Positions 54,585 through 63,520 of a DNA stretch of 64,000 bases are shown here, one piece after another. The stretch is taken from NCBI RefSeq assembly GCF_014023275.1, contig NZ_CP054698.1, positions 2,852,001 through 2,916,000 of the forward strand. Reading direction: 5' to 3'. Made by a program: the position numbers and the translations under genes. The notes under the pieces were generated by a model that saw only the letters and a program-made list of their open reading frames with translations, was not told the origin of the DNA and ran no database searches. Position 1 is the first letter of the stretch. Every line of letters begins with the position of its first letter. This DNA is from Nostoc edaphicum CCNP1411. GTDB lineage: Bacteria > Cyanobacteriota > Cyanobacteriia > Cyanobacteriales > Nostocaceae.

Positions 54585-55247
54585 ATGTATTATCAAATTT
54601 GGAATTTCTTTCTTAAAGAAGATAAATACATTTATTGGAAAGAAAAAATAAAAGTTAACAAAAATTTTGACAAAGTTACATGGCAAAAGATTATTGATTT
54701 TTTGTTTTTAGTAGAGCAAACTTTCCAATTGAAAAGTCAACTAGCAGAAACCGATAGCCTTGAGCCTTTTCTCAAGTTAGCAACAGAAAATGGTTACAAT
54801 TTGACCGCAGAAGAACTTGCTTGGTTTCTAATTACCAGAAGACAGATTTGGGATCTTTTTGATTTTGCACAAAAAACGCCATCTCTCAAAGAAGAATTGC
54901 TCATAGCGAAAGATCCGCAGCAGTTTGTCAACATCGCTGCCGAAAATGGCTATTACTTTTCTGTGGAAGAGTTAGCTTGGTTGTTAATTGAAATTAAATC
55001 ATCGCCAGAATTAGTATCTATTAACAACAGCGTTGGAGAGATTCTCACAGTATCAAGCTACGGCAGAATTGAAATCGGATACTGGATTTGGCTGGCAGAA
55101 GACTGGGGAATTGTGCCACCATTTTGTCATCGAGAGAAACCAGATAATTTATTATCTGGAGATACTAACAATCCTTTTTTACTCGATCGCTGTTTCCTAC
55201 CCAAGAGCTATTTTAATCAACGCATCTTAGTAAGTAGTAATTCGTAG
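54585..55247 (+). CDS. Protein with two Nif11-like modules
   Basis: The sequence carries two related modules: SLEPFLKLATENGYNLTAEELAWFL (about residues 58-85) and DPQQFVNIAAENGYYFSVEELAWLL (about 108-135), each with the Nif11 pattern of a helix, ENGY and EEL. Nif11 domains occur as leader regions of RiPP precursors and in nitrogen-fixation clusters. Here the C-terminal 75 residues (YWIWLAEDWGIVPPFCHREKPDN...) are long and contain only two cysteines, so a classic precursor is unlikely. ATG 54585 with AGGTGAG upstream was chosen over the GTG at 54573. The N-terminal helix has many Lys and aromatic residues. Confidence 0.72.
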   Translation: MYYQIWNFFLKEDKYIYWKEKIKVNKNFDKVTWQKIIDFLFLVEQTFQLKSQLAETDSLEPFLKLATENGYNLTAEELAWFLITRRQIWDLFDFAQKTPSLKEELLIAKDPQQFVNIAAENGYYFSVEELAWLLIEIKSSPELVSINNSVGEILTVSSYGRIEIGYWIWLAEDWGIVPPFCHREKPDNLLSGDTNNPFLLDRCFLPKSYFNQRILVSSNS

Positions 55248-55263
55248 AGCTATAAAACTTATA

Positions 55264-55356
55264 CAAATTTGAAAAAAGAATGCGACAAATAGGCCATTTG
55301 TAGAGACGCGATTCATTGCGTCTTTACCCAAGGATTTGTTGCAATCATTAATTGAA
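55264..55356. repeat. Dispersed 95-bp repeat, reverse copy
   Basis: This is the reverse complement of the repeat at 48609-48704, with a few differences. It lies between the Nif11-like gene and an AATTACA STRR (55366-55391). Confidence 0.85.
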
Positions 55357-55396
55357 TTGGTATTAATTACAAATTACGAATTACAAATTATACAGT

Positions 55397-55440
55397 GAAG
55401 CATCCTAGACGGAAGAGAGAACTTCTATCTAGGATGCTTC
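55397..55440. terminator. Long hairpin downstream of pgi
   Basis: GAAGCATCCTAGA pairs perfectly with TCTAGGATGCTTC around an 18-base spacer. It is placed to end transcription from both the Nif11-like gene and pgi, although T-tracts are weak. Confidence 0.55.
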
Positions 55441-55503
55441 ACCATAAAAAATTGTTGCTGATACAACAATTATGGAGAAAATGTGATATCTAGACTAGAG
55501 CTA

Positions 55504-57090
55504 TCAGCTAGCAGAAACGGTTAAACTGCCGGGTTTCTGAAGATCACCTTGCAAAACCACACCTCGCTGATTGGCATGGATATGACGCAAAATTTTGTAA
55601 ATTTCCTCAACTTGTTCTGATGCGCCTGCCTTTTCGGCAAGTTCCTCAAGAGAAATGGGATTTTTTTCTTTTTGTAAGACTGCTACCACTCGTGTTTGCA
55701 AATCGAGAATGGAAGCGGCTGCTTTTTTGCCAGCTTCTACCCCTGGCTGATGGTAGGCGTTAACGTTAACTAAGCTAGCGTATAAACCAACAGCGCGTTC
55801 ATACAAAGCAATTAATGCCCCTACAGTTCGGGGGTTAACTTGGGGAATGGTGACTGTAATGGAATCGCGGTGATTTTCATAAAGCGCTTGTCGGGTTCCT
55901 TGGAGAAAACCGGAAAGATAATCGCCTGATGTCACTCCCGGATCTATTTCAGTGGATGGGCCCTGACGATCTTCCAACACTTCAACGAAGGTAGCAAAGA
56001 AATTCGCTACACCCTCACGCAACTGCTGGACGTAAGCGTGTTGATCTGTTGAGCCTTTGTTGCCATAAACGGCGATGCCTTGATGGACAACATTACCGTC
56101 TAAGTCTTTTTCCTTGCCCAAGGATTCCATCACCAGCTGTTGCAAATAGCGACTGAATAAAAATAAGCTGTCCTTGTACGGTAGGACAACCATATCTTTT
56201 TCGCCCTTTCCATTACCTGCAAAGTACCAAGACAAAGCAAGCAAGGCTGCTGGGTTATTTTTCACATCTGGGACGCGGGTAGCATCATCCATTTCTTTTG
56301 CACCATCTAGCATGGCGCGAACATCAATGCCCTGTAATGCGGCTGGTACTAGCCCCACAGCAGACATTTCTGAGGTGCGTCCTCCTACCCAGTCATACAT
56401 GGGAAATCTGGCCAGCCAACCTTCGTTTTTAGCCAGTTTATCGAGGTTGCTATCAACGCTGGTAATTGCTACCGCATATTGAGCAAAATCCAAATTGTGT
56501 CCGGCATAAGCTTTTTTAACTTCAATCATGCCGTTGCGAGGTTCCGGTGTTCCCCCAGATTTGGAGATCACCAATACCAAAGTGCTGGCGAGGGTATTTC
56601 GGAGATGATTGATAACGCGATCGATACCTGCTGGATCGTTGTTATCGATAAAGTGAAGTTTCAGGGGCGGGAAATCAGGAGCGAGAGCTTCTGCGACGAA
56701 TTGGGGCCCGAGGGCGGAACCACCAATGCCAATGGAGATAATATCCGTGAAGCGGCTTGCTCTGGGAGGATGAATAGCACCTGTTTGGACTTTTTCCGCA
56801 AAGGCTTCGATGTGTTCTAGGGTTTGGACAATTTCTTGTGTAAGTTCTGGAGTTGGCGCTAAATCAGGATTTCGCAGCCAGTAATGTCCAACCATGCGGT
56901 TCTCGTCGGGATTTGCGATCGCACCCTTCTCCAGTTGAGCCATATCCGCAAACGCCTTGTCAAACTTCGGCCGCAACGAATCCACGAAGGCATCATCGAA
57001 CCGCATTCGACTTATGTCTAAGTACAGTCCTAATCCCTCGTGGAAATATAACCAGTTTTGGTATCGTTGCCAAAGTGCCCTAGCATCCAT
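55504..57090 (-). CDS. pgi: Pgi, glucose-6-phosphate isomerase
   Basis: It interconverts glucose-6-phosphate and fructose-6-phosphate. Family marks are [40 protein letters not shown], the SIS-fold phosphate loops, [20 protein letters not shown] and [15 protein letters not shown]. The 528-residue length fits the cyanobacterial/plant type. The ATG at 57090 starts [21 protein letters not shown]. It is monocistronic, separated from the toxin-antitoxin genes by 113 bases. Confidence 0.96.
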   Translation of the reverse strand: MDARALWQRYQNWLYFHEGLGLYLDISRMRFDDAFVDSLRPKFDKAFADMAQLEKGAIANPDENRMVGHYWLRNPDLAPTPELTQEIVQTLEHIEAFAEKVQTGAIHPPRASRFTDIISIGIGGSALGPQFVAEALAPDFPPLKLHFIDNNDPAGIDRVINHLRNTLASTLVLVISKSGGTPEPRNGMIEVKKAYAGHNLDFAQYAVAITSVDSNLDKLAKNEGWLARFPMYDWVGGRTSEMSAVGLVPAALQGIDVRAMLDGAKEMDDATRVPDVKNNPAALLALSWYFAGNGKGEKDMVVLPYKDSLFLFSRYLQQLVMESLGKEKDLDGNVVHQGIAVYGNKGSTDQHAYVQQLREGVANFFATFVEVLEDRQGPSTEIDPGVTSGDYLSGFLQGTRQALYENHRDSITVTIPQVNPRTVGALIALYERAVGLYASLVNVNAYHQPGVEAGKKAAASILDLQTRVVAVLQKEKNPISLEELAEKAGASEQVEEIYKILRHIHANQRGVVLQGDLQKPGSLTVSAS

Positions 57091-57203
57091 AGGGAAATCT
57101 CAAATAAAGTGTTTTCTCAAAAACCAGTTTAATGTAAGGTTATAGCGATCCCTGCCTAGCCTTATACAGTTTACAGTTTTAAGTGTTCGCTTGACTCTTT
57201 ACT

Positions 57204-57461
57204 TCAGACATCTGGCATAGGGATGACACGCAGAAATTTCACAATTTCACCCCTAATTTCTATACCAATCAGGTAATTGTCTAGGGTGAAGCGGTGAAAA
57301 ATGCCTTCACCATCAAGCTGTCGCAGTTCTTTTAAATCAGTCAGTTGCCACTTTTGGGCTAACTCAATAAACACAAAATCATGTACCCGCTCGTAGGCGG
57401 CAGGTTCTAAATTTTTCAGGTCTAGTAAAAAAGACCGTGCATAGCGCATTTCCAGACTCAC
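57204..57461 (-). CDS. RelE/ParE-type toxin
   Basis: An 85-residue protein with the RelE fold pattern: MRYARSFLLDLKNLEPAAYERVHDFVF (helices 1-2), LKELRQLDGEGIFHRFTLDNYLIGIEI (strands), and GEIVKFLRVIPMPDV. RelE toxins cleave mRNA in the ribosome; ParE toxins poison gyrase. The sequence does not settle which. Its antitoxin gene lies 51 bases upstream on the same strand. Confidence 0.85.
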   Translation of the reverse strand: MSLEMRYARSFLLDLKNLEPAAYERVHDFVFIELAQKWQLTDLKELRQLDGEGIFHRFTLDNYLIGIEIRGEIVKFLRVIPMPDV

Positions 57462-57512
57462 TAGGCGTTACCTTAACCAAAACTTGAGGGACACCAAAAG
57501 AGTGCTGCTGAA

Positions 57513-57710
57513 TCAGAAAAACATCAACAGTCTTACCGCTTCTTCATGGGTTAAGATATCCCACGGTTGCTGCGATCGCTTAACCTGTTGTATCGCTTTA
57601 AGCATATAAAAGTCACAATGTAAAGCTTCGAGAACATCCCAAATGTCTTGCAAATCGTCATCGGCTAACTGCTCGATTAAGTGATGCATTCTCAGTCGCA
57701 GCAAATTCAT
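57513..57710 (-). CDS. Antitoxin of the RelE-type pair
   Basis: A 65-residue protein, mostly helical: LRLRMHHLIEQLADDDLQDIWDVLEALHCDFYMLKAIQQVKRSQQPWDILTHEEAVRLL. The final THEEAVRLL segment is common in cyanobacterial antitoxins of this group. It precedes the toxin in the usual order. No DNA-binding motif is certain. Confidence 0.8.
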   Translation of the reverse strand: MNLLRLRMHHLIEQLADDDLQDIWDVLEALHCDFYMLKAIQQVKRSQQPWDILTHEEAVRLLMFF

Positions 57711-58036
57711 ACGTCAACTATTCCCTACCAGCAAACACCAACAATAAATAGTATTCCCATAAAATTAGCTACGCTCAAGCTACGCTAAAATTTATTCGCC
57801 CAGTGAGTGGGGAGTAGGGGCAGGGCTGACTTTTCACCGTATCTGGAAAACCTCTCTCTAAATCTCTCTCCTAAAAGGAGAGAGACTTTGATTTTTCCCC
57901 CTTCCCGCGTCGGGAAGGGGGTTAGGGGGTTAGGTTTTTTGTGGACTTCAGGGCAACAGGAGGAGACAAAAGGAAATAAGGAAAATAACCATACTCAATG
58001 CCCAATTCCCAGTTCCAAATTCCCAAATAATTTAAT
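57711..58036. other. Repeat-filled spacer before livM
   Basis: It contains a hairpin repeat at 57848-57933 (CTCTCTCCTAAAAGGAGAGAG, then CCCTTCCCGCGTCGGGAAGGGG and GTTAGGGGGTTAGGTT) related to 48717-48797, and CAATTCCCA STRR units at 57998-58030. The livM promoter probably lies at 57720-57800. Confidence 0.65.
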
Positions 58037-59170
58037 ATGGTTGACTATCTCATTTTCTTAGCAATTTCTACAGCACTTTTCGCTCTATTCGGTCTAGGAC
58101 TCAATTTACAGTGGGGTTTTACAGGGCTAATTAACTTTGGTCATATTGCTTTCATGACCCTGGGAGCATATACAACGGTATTATTAAGCTTAAAGGGCGT
58201 ACCCCTACTTATATCGGCACTGGCTGGGGCAATTGTCGCAGCCTTGTTGGGTTTGATAATTGGTTTTGCAACTCTCCGCTTACGGGAAGATTATCTAGGA
58301 ATTGTCACCATTGGTACGGGCGAATTAATTCGTTTAGTGGTAAATAATCAGGAATTACCTGTGGGTGACACCTGGATTTCTGGGGCGTTTGGTGTGCAAA
58401 GTTATCCCATACCCCTATCCACAGAGCCGAGTTTGTTTGTCAGATTAGTGATGATTGGGTTGTTAACGCTGCTAGCTGCTGTAACTTTTTTTACGTTATG
58501 GCGATGGATTCGTACCACCCAAATATCTCGGACTACTGATTTAGGTAAAAAGACAACTAGCAAACAAGAATTTATATCCCGCTTGGTTGTGGGAATTGTG
58601 TTAGCAGCTTTGGCAGCAGCGATTTATGTTTCTGGGGTGATTGGACTGTATAATTACAACCCAAAAGCGGGTTTAATGCTGGTGTTGCTGTTGGTTTTAG
58701 CATTTGTATACTGGCGCTTAGAAATTTTGGTGCGATCGCCTTGGGGTAGAATTCTCAAAGCTATCCGCGAAGATGAGGAAATTCCCAAAGCACTGGGAAA
58801 AAATGTCTTTTGGTATAAATTACAATCATTAATGTTAGGGGGTGCGATCGCAGGTATCGCTGGTGCTTTCTTTGCTTGGCAACTCAGCGCCATTTACCCT
58901 GATAATTTTCAACCACAGATCACCTTTGACACTTGGATCATGGTGATTTTAGGTGGTTCTGGCAATAACGTTGGCACAATCTTAGGTGCGGTAATTTTCT
59001 TTGCTTACGATGCCCTAACGCGGGAAGTCTTACCCAGAATCGTTACCCTTGATGAAGCACGTTTGGGCGCATTTCGGATCATGGTAATCGGACTAATTTT
59101 GATGGTACTGATGATTTGGCGTCCTCAAGGTATCTTAGGGAAAAAGGAGGAACTCACCCTTGGTAAATAA
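58037..59170 (+). CDS. livM: Branched-chain/neutral amino acid ABC permease (LivM type)
   Basis: A 377-residue polytopic permease: NLQWGFTGLINFGHIAFMTLGAYTTVLL at the N-terminus, the LivM signature LRLREDYLGIVTIGTGELIRLVV, GRILKAIREDEEIPKALGKNVFWYKL (the ABC-coupling EAA-like loop) and GAIAGIAGAFFAWQLSAIYPDNFQPQITFDTWIMVILGGSGNNVGTILGA. In Nostoc the N-I neutral amino acid system (Nat) is of this type; this could be one of its permeases. The next gene overlaps its end by 11 bases. Confidence 0.93.
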   Translation: MVDYLIFLAISTALFALFGLGLNLQWGFTGLINFGHIAFMTLGAYTTVLLSLKGVPLLISALAGAIVAALLGLIIGFATLRLREDYLGIVTIGTGELIRLVVNNQELPVGDTWISGAFGVQSYPIPLSTEPSLFVRLVMIGLLTLLAAVTFFTLWRWIRTTQISRTTDLGKKTTSKQEFISRLVVGIVLAALAAAIYVSGVIGLYNYNPKAGLMLVLLLVLAFVYWRLEILVRSPWGRILKAIREDEEIPKALGKNVFWYKLQSLMLGGAIAGIAGAFFAWQLSAIYPDNFQPQITFDTWIMVILGGSGNNVGTILGAVIFFAYDALTREVLPRIVTLDEARLGAFRIMVIGLILMVLMIWRPQGILGKKEELTLGK

Positions 59171-59942
59171 CCAGTCATCGCCACTTCCCCTTTTGGTAGC
59201 CACTGGACTTTCTAAAAGCTTTGGTGGTGTCAAAGCAGTTAACGAGGCGAGAATCGAAGTTGCTAAAGGCAGTATTACGGGCTTGATTGGCCCCAATGGT
59301 GCTGGTAAAACCACTTTGTTTAACTTACTCTCAAACTTCATTCGCCCAGATAAGGGACGAGTAATTTTTGATGGTGAACCGATTCAAAACTTGCAACCAT
59401 ATCAAATCGCCCAGCAGGGAGTAATCCGCACTTTTCAGGTTGCACGGACTCTCTCGCGGTTGTCGGTGTTAGAAAATATGCTGCTGGCGGCGCAAAAACA
59501 AACAGGTGAAAATTTTTGGCAAGTGCAGTTGCAACCGCATATTGTCGCTAAGGAAGAAAAGCAACTGCAAGAACGGGCAATGTTTTTATTAGAATCAGTG
59601 GGCTTGGAAAAAAAAGCGTACGATTATGCTGGTTGCTTGTCTGGTGGACAACGGAAACTGCTAGAAATGGGACGGGCGCTGATGACTAATCCCAAGTTAA
59701 TTTTGTTAGATGAACCCGCAGCTGGGGTAAATCCGAAGCTGATTGATGATATTTGCGATCGCATTATCACTTGGAATCGCCAAGATGGGATGACCTTTCT
59801 GATTATTGAACACAATATGGATGTCGTTATGTCCTTGTGCGATCGCGTTTGGGTACTTGCCGAAGGACAGAATTTGGCTGATGGTACACCAGCAGAGATT
59901 CAAAGCAACCCCAAAGTTTTAGAAGCTTATTTGGGAAAATAG
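59160..59942 (+). CDS. livG: ABC transporter ATPase (LivG type)
   Basis: The ATP-binding partner of the LivM permease. Walker A is GLIGPNGAGKTTLFNLLS, signature CLSGGQRKLLEMGRAL, Walker B PKLILLDEPAAGVNP, and the H-loop IEHNMDVVM. Length is 260. The start appears to be TTG at 59160, placed 9 bases behind a very strong AAAGGAGG (59143-59150), which overlaps the end of livM. Second ATPase (LivF), LivH and binding-protein genes are not in the window. Confidence 0.93.
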   Translation: MVNNQSSPLPLLVATGLSKSFGGVKAVNEARIEVAKGSITGLIGPNGAGKTTLFNLLSNFIRPDKGRVIFDGEPIQNLQPYQIAQQGVIRTFQVARTLSRLSVLENMLLAAQKQTGENFWQVQLQPHIVAKEEKQLQERAMFLLESVGLEKKAYDYAGCLSGGQRKLLEMGRALMTNPKLILLDEPAAGVNPKLIDDICDRIITWNRQDGMTFLIIEHNMDVVMSLCDRVWVLAEGQNLADGTPAEIQSNPKVLEAYLGK

Positions 59943-59981
59943 TTTATGAGCTAAAAATTTCTTTACTAATTAAAACTATAG

Positions 59982-60010
59982 ATACCCAACTTCTTTGAGA
60001 AGTTGGGTAT
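59982..60010 (+). terminator. Terminator of livM-livG
   Basis: The perfect stem ATACCCAACTTCT / AGAAGTTGGGTAT with a 3-base loop lies 40 bases after the livG stop, followed by TTTAG. Confidence 0.85.
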
Positions 60011-60052
60011 TTAGCAATATGGTTTGGATAAGGTTTTTTGATGACATGCCGC

Positions 60053-60150
60053 TAATCGCAAAGACGCGATAAATCGCCGTCTTTACAAGAATCAGTCCTT
60101 TGTAGAGACGGCGATTTATCGCGTCTCTTGCCTTAACCGAACCGTATTGG
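60053..60150. repeat. Dispersed inverted-repeat element, copy C (complete)
   Basis: The arms AAGACGCGATAAATCGCCG and CGGCGATTTATCGCGTCT flank the loop ACAAGAATCAGTCCTTTGT; the tail is TTGCCTTAACCGAACCGTA. Related copies lie at 26364, 32119 and (fragment) 15088. Confidence 0.88.
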
Positions 60151-60251
60151 GGTATTTTGTTTATTACAGTTAAATTTTATGATTATTCGGGAATATTAAG
60201 CTATGAAAGCTTAGACCCAATATCGGGTTTTGGATATTTGGAGATTTACTT

Positions 60252-61121
60252 ATGAAGAAGATTGCTAAGTTAATGATCATCGGCATCATCTTACTTGAGA
60301 TGTGTGGTTGTAACTCAGCTAAAACGACGGAACCGAAAGATTCTAGTCTAGTTACGAGTCAAGCTGATTCTCAAGCTCAAACAATTATCAAAATTGGCGG
60401 TTCTAGTTCAACGGTAACAGTTTTAAAACTGTTAGCACAAGCTTATGAATCACAAAATAAAGCTGTCAAAGTTGAGTTTATCTCCAATAGTCAATCTGAA
60501 GGAGCGATCGCAGCCCTAAAAAACGATATTATTGATATCGCTGGTAGCAGTCACAAACTCAAACCAGAAGAAGATAACGGTAAAATTCAATATCGTGAAA
60601 TTGCACAAGATTTGTTACTTGTCGCCACCCACAACAGTGTTAAAGGTGTTAACAACTTATCTACTAAGCAATTAAAAGCAATTTACAAAGGTGACATTAC
60701 AAATTGGCAAGAATTAGGTGGTGCTGACGCAAAAATTGTATTATTGGATAGACCCGAAGATGAATCAGCGAAAAAATTATTACGAAAACATTATTTGGGA
60801 GAAGATAAGACTACAAATAAAGCCGTGATTTTGAGCAAAGAGGGAGAATTGATCGAAACCTTACAAAGTACTCCTAATTCTGTCGGCACTTTTTCTTTGG
60901 CTTATTCTCTCATCAACAAATCACCTGTCAATCATCTCAGTCTCAATGGTGTTGCTCCCAAATCGGAAAACTTCGCCAATGGTAAATACCAAATGGTGCG
61001 TCATCTAGGTATTCTTTCGGACAAAGTACCTTCCGCACCTGCTCAGAAGTTTATCGATTTTATATTGAGCAAAGAAGGTGAAAAAGTACTACAAAATAAT
61101 GGCTTTGTTCCTGCTAGATAA
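60252..61121 (+). CDS. PstS-like substrate-binding lipoprotein
   Basis: A lipoprotein (hydrophobic LMIIGIILLEMCGC lipobox at the N-terminus) with a phosphate-binding-like type 2 periplasmic fold: IIKIGGSSSTVTVLKLLAQAYE, DIAGSSHKLKPEE, LLLVATHNSVKGVNNLSTKQLKAIYKGDITNWQELGG and KFIDFILSKEGEKVLQNNGFVPAR. The ligand could be phosphate or another oxyanion. Unlike a pst operon, no permease or ATPase follows; instead a histidine kinase begins 60 bases later. It may act as a sensing subunit. Confidence 0.88.
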   Translation: MKKIAKLMIIGIILLEMCGCNSAKTTEPKDSSLVTSQADSQAQTIIKIGGSSSTVTVLKLLAQAYESQNKAVKVEFISNSQSEGAIAALKNDIIDIAGSSHKLKPEEDNGKIQYREIAQDLLLVATHNSVKGVNNLSTKQLKAIYKGDITNWQELGGADAKIVLLDRPEDESAKKLLRKHYLGEDKTTNKAVILSKEGELIETLQSTPNSVGTFSLAYSLINKSPVNHLSLNGVAPKSENFANGKYQMVRHLGILSDKVPSAPAQKFIDFILSKEGEKVLQNNGFVPAR

Positions 61122-61123
61122 AT

Positions 61124-61170
61124 AAACAATTCGTAATTCGTAATCACGAATTACGAATTAGTAATTATTG
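61124..61170. repeat. ATTCGTA/AATTACG STRR
   Basis: CAATTCGTAATTCGTAATC followed by ACGAATTACGAATTAGTAATT forms a self-complementary block between the binding-protein and kinase genes. Confidence 0.8.
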
Positions 61171-61181
61171 TTAAATGTGCC

Positions 61182-63167
61182 ATGCAGAGATTTTTCAGGG
61201 GGCTGAAACTCAGCCAAAAAATTGTTCTACCGATGCTTGCAGTTTGCCTGAGCGTATTCATGCTGGGCTTAGTAGTGCTAGGAAATTGGTTTACCGATAG
61301 TTTGCAGCAGAATTTTCGCCAAGAAATCGAAAGTTTTGCTGAACGAGTTCATCAGGATTTTCAGTATGAACAGCAAACTCTAGAAACTCAAATCGAACTA
61401 ATTGCTAATCGAGATATGCTAAATCAAGCTGTGGAACAGCGCGATCAAAGTTTGCTTTTACAAGTATTGCTACCACTGAAATCTATATTGAAATTGGATT
61501 GGATTAAGGTAATTGATACTCAGGGTAATGTCCTCGCAGATTTACGAAATAACTCCTTAAGTCAAGCCAATTTCTTAGACGAAGTAGTTACCAACACTGC
61601 TAGTAGAGGAGCGCATTTAGTCGATTTAGTAGATGTAGAAAGCAAACAACAAGTTCTCGAAGTGGTGACAAATGAAATCAAATCATCAGCAGGACTTTTG
61701 GGAGGAATCATCATTGGTAACTTAATAGACGATACTCTAATACAAAAAATTGCTGAGGGTTCCTCAAAACAACTGATTGTCCACAGACAAAATCGTGTAG
61801 TTGCAACAACCTTGCTGGTAGCCAAAGATGGAACTTGGGAATTTACTCATCCTAATTTACCTGCTAGACAAATCACTATTGATCACAAAAACTATTTAGC
61901 TAAAAGCATCATATTTAGAGGAGTAAGTCAGTCTTTAACAACCACAGTGTTGTATCCTACCTCGCTTCTAGAGGTTTCACAATGGAAGTTATGGACGCAT
62001 TTAGGATTGTTGTTTTTGTCGGGAAGCAGTATTGTGGCAGTTATTGGGTTTTTAATTGCACAAACTATTACTCGTCATCTGCAAGCTGTTACACAAGTGG
62101 CACAAAGAGTTACTCAAGAATCTAATTTTGATCTGCAAGCTCCTGTAACCACTCAAGACGAGGTGGGAATCTTAGCTATTGCTTTTAACCAGTTAATTCA
62201 ACAAGTAAAGCGACTATTAGCAGAACAATATCAGGCGAAACAAAAATTAGAATTTTATAGCCAAACACTAGAAGAAAAAATAGAAGAACGAACCCAAGTA
62301 CTACGACAAAAAAATATTGCTCTCAAGGAAACTTTACAAGAACTTAGGCATACCCAGTCTCAATTAATCCAGAATGAAAAAATGTCTTCCTTGGGGCAAT
62401 TAGTTGCTGGTATTGCTCATGAAATTAACAATCCAGTTAATTTTATCTACGGTAATCTTAAGCATACTGATGATTACACACAACAGTTGTTGTGGTTACT
62501 TCAACTTTATCAAAAACATTATCCCTACCCAGAAAAAGAAATTCAAAAAGCTAAAGAAGAAGCTGATATTGAATATTTAACAGAAGATTTGCCTAAAATA
62601 TTGACTTCCATGAAGATTGGAGCCAGTCGCATCCGGGAAATTGTCCTCAGTTTACGAATATTTTCTCGTTTGGATGAAGCCGAGTTTAAAACTGCTGATA
62701 TCCATGAAGGGATTGACAGCACTCTATTAATTTTACAACACCGGATTAAATCCCAAAGCAACCGCCCTCAAATCACAGTGATTAAAGAGTATGCTGATAT
62801 CCCTAAAATTCAGTGTTTTGCAGGACAATTGAATCAAGTATTTATGAACATCTTGGCAAATGCTATTGATGCTTTAGAAGAGGCTTTTCAAAACGGGCTT
62901 TGTCCAGAACCGATAATTCGTATTTCTTCAGCCCAGGTGAATGAAAATGTCGTTATTCAGATTGCTGATAATGGCACAGGGATTCCAGAAGCAATCCAGT
63001 CTCATCTATTTGACCCCTTTTTCACCACTAAATCTATTGGCAAAGGTACTGGCTTGGGATTATCAATTAGCTACCAAATTATTGCTGAAAAACATGGTGG
63101 CTCATTAAAGTTCATTTCATTACCGGGACAGGGTGCAGAGTTTGTAATTACAATCCCGATTCGATAG
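61182..63167 (+). CDS. Sensor histidine kinase (HAMP, HisKA, HATPase)
   Basis: A 661-residue membrane kinase. TM1 is at about 13-35 (VLPMLAVCLSVFMLGLVVLG), an extracytoplasmic sensor region runs to about 267, and TM2 is at about 268-290 (LGLLFLSGSSIVAVIGFLIA). HAMP (ITRHLQAVTQVAQRVTQ...DEVGILAIAFNQLI) is followed by a coiled coil, the phospho-accepting H413 in LVAGIAHEINNPVNFIYGN, N-box NQVFMNILANAIDALEE, G1 IADNGTGIPE, F and G2 GKGTGLGLSISYQII. The AHEINNPVNF form is common in cyanobacterial kinases. No response regulator is adjacent. The preceding PstS-like lipoprotein gene suggests ligand input. Confidence 0.92.
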   Translation: MQRFFRGLKLSQKIVLPMLAVCLSVFMLGLVVLGNWFTDSLQQNFRQEIESFAERVHQDFQYEQQTLETQIELIANRDMLNQAVEQRDQSLLLQVLLPLKSILKLDWIKVIDTQGNVLADLRNNSLSQANFLDEVVTNTASRGAHLVDLVDVESKQQVLEVVTNEIKSSAGLLGGIIIGNLIDDTLIQKIAEGSSKQLIVHRQNRVVATTLLVAKDGTWEFTHPNLPARQITIDHKNYLAKSIIFRGVSQSLTTTVLYPTSLLEVSQWKLWTHLGLLFLSGSSIVAVIGFLIAQTITRHLQAVTQVAQRVTQESNFDLQAPVTTQDEVGILAIAFNQLIQQVKRLLAEQYQAKQKLEFYSQTLEEKIEERTQVLRQKNIALKETLQELRHTQSQLIQNEKMSSLGQLVAGIAHEINNPVNFIYGNLKHTDDYTQQLLWLLQLYQKHYPYPEKEIQKAKEEADIEYLTEDLPKILTSMKIGASRIREIVLSLRIFSRLDEAEFKTADIHEGIDSTLLILQHRIKSQSNRPQITVIKEYADIPKIQCFAGQLNQVFMNILANAIDALEEAFQNGLCPEPIIRISSAQVNENVVIQIADNGTGIPEAIQSHLFDPFFTTKSIGKGTGLGLSISYQIIAEKHGGSLKFISLPGQGAEFVITIPIR

Positions 63168-63306
63168 GTGATTTTGCACAATAGTTCTATAAAATTTCTT
63201 TTTTTAACATTTTTGAGGGTTCTAAGTACTGGCTTATAACAAGCGACAAGTTTTGAGGTGGGATTAAAATCTCCAGACGCTCACGGACTCGATAATGCAA
63301 AACTTA

Positions 63307-63469
63307 GAGGATGTTTTAAAAGTCCTCTGGTAGGTAGCAAAACGTTTTGTATCCCCCTAAATCCCCCTTAAAAAGGGGGACTTTTAGAGATTTTGCCCCC
63401 CTTTTTAAGGGGGGTTGGGGGGATCGACAAGTGCCTAAAATTACAGCCAACCACTTTTAAAACATCCTC
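63307..63469. mobile_element. 163-bp MITE-like element with nested hairpins
   Basis: A perfect 17-base terminal inverted repeat GAGGATGTTTTAAAAGT (63307-63323; complement 63453-63469) is flanked by TTA on both sides (63304-63306, 63470-63472). Inside are C-rich and G-rich hairpin arms (CCCCCTAAATCCCCCTTAAA and CCCCCCTTTTTAAGGGGGG). No coding capacity. A separate AATTACA/AATTACG STRR follows at 63473-63518. Confidence 0.8.
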
Positions 63470-63520
63470 TTAATTACAAATTACAAATTACAAATTACAA
63501 ATTACGAATTACGAATTATT

